From Crenobacter cavernae (GTDB lineage Bacteria; Pseudomonadota; Gammaproteobacteria; Burkholderiales; Chromobacteriaceae), in the NCBI RefSeq assembly GCF_003355495.1, contig NZ_CP031337.1:1059001-1123000 (forward strand): DNA of 64,000 bases, written 5' to 3'. The notes under the pieces were generated by a model. The model was not told the origin of the DNA. It made no database searches and was given only the letters and a program-made list of their open reading frames with translations. The translations under genes were made by a program, and so were the position numbers. This document shows positions 63,968 to 64,000 of the stretch, one piece after another. Each line of letters opens with the position of its first letter. The stretch's first letter is position 1.

Positions 63968-64000
63968 GGCGCGACACGCAGCGGGTGGCCGGCCGACGCC
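63964..64000 (-). CDS. 3' end of an unidentified gene from the right edge
   Basis: On the minus strand a frame reading ASAGHPLRVAP then TGA ends at 63964, overlapping the next ATG by 4 bases. Only 11 codons are visible. Overlap of this kind is the norm in the cluster, so this is likely another cluster gene. No function can be given. Confidence 0.4.
   Translation of the reverse strand, partial: ASAGHPLRVAP

Noticed and set aside
62418..63977. A 519-residue frame that could look like an acyltransferase-glycosyltransferase fusion
   Set aside because: Only the last 255 residues are glycosyltransferase. The upstream part is an off-frame shadow of the separate PlsC-like gene, which has its own start and intact motifs.

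Overview
The window is GC-rich, mostly single-copy betaproteobacterial chromosome. The gene content (pilS-pilR beside parC, pilT-pilU, prfA-hemA, lptM-lysA with cyaY, a GltIJKL-type importer, a BPSS1780-type membrane protein) and the codon style suggest the order Neisseriales, in a Chromobacteriaceae-like lineage. This is inference from gene families; there is no rRNA or tRNA to confirm it. Four near-perfect parS sites (10.4, 26.2, 42.8 and 50.2 kb) suggest the window lies in the origin-proximal centromere region of a ParABS chromosome.

Layout. 0-4 kb: start of an AT-rich gene leaving the left edge, then metH. 4-12 kb: a solute-binding protein, a YqiA-type esterase, an OmpR/EnvZ-type two-component pair, three small exported proteins (one with a cysteine about every ten residues), a DMT exporter and a DUF2252 protein. 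12-15 kb: prfA, hemA, pdxH. 15-17.8 kb: accessory island with an AT-rich membrane protein, a repeat-filled non-coding stretch, a YnfA-type protein and a MNT/HEPN pair whose HEPN gene is frameshifted. 17.8-24.4 kb: pilR, pilS, parC, an ElaA-type acetyltransferase and a BPSS1780-type membrane protein. 24.5-30.8 kb: the sugar-phosphate block tkt, gap, pgk, (LysE exporter), fba. 30.8-37.6 kb: HPP-CBS protein, moaD-moaE-mobA, a 5'-nucleotidase lipoprotein, DAHP synthase, dksA, cytochrome c. 37.6-42.8 kb: yggT-proC-yggS, then pilT-pilU and thpR. 42.8-50 kb: amino-acid ABC importer with two ATPase genes, rsmA, a YqaA-type protein, cyaY, lptM, lysA.

50.3-64 kb carries an aryl-polyene-type (APE/xanthomonadin-like) biosynthetic cluster of 13 tightly overlapping co-directional genes: ACP, membrane protein, adenylating ligase, FabZ-like hotdog protein, LpxL-like acyltransferase, LolA-like chaperone, MMPL exporter, serine hydrolase, NodB-type deacetylase, ketosynthase, chain-length-factor-like protein, second hotdog dehydratase and ketoreductase. 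A convergent glycosyltransferase and PlsC-like acyltransferase follow and continue off the right edge. Together these could start, extend, reduce, dehydrate, lipidate and export a polyene carboxylate to the outer membrane.

The most striking signal is not a gene. The 9-mer TTGGCCGAG (either strand) occurs about 50 times, against roughly one expected from base composition. It lies inside genes, in intergenic DNA and as inverted pairs forming transcription terminators. That is how Neisseria DNA uptake sequences and Pasteurellaceae uptake signal sequences are distributed, but this word has no CTG core and differs from the Neisseria DUS. With pilT, pilU, pilS and pilR in the same window, I propose it as an uptake-sequence-like element of a lineage where I know of no description.
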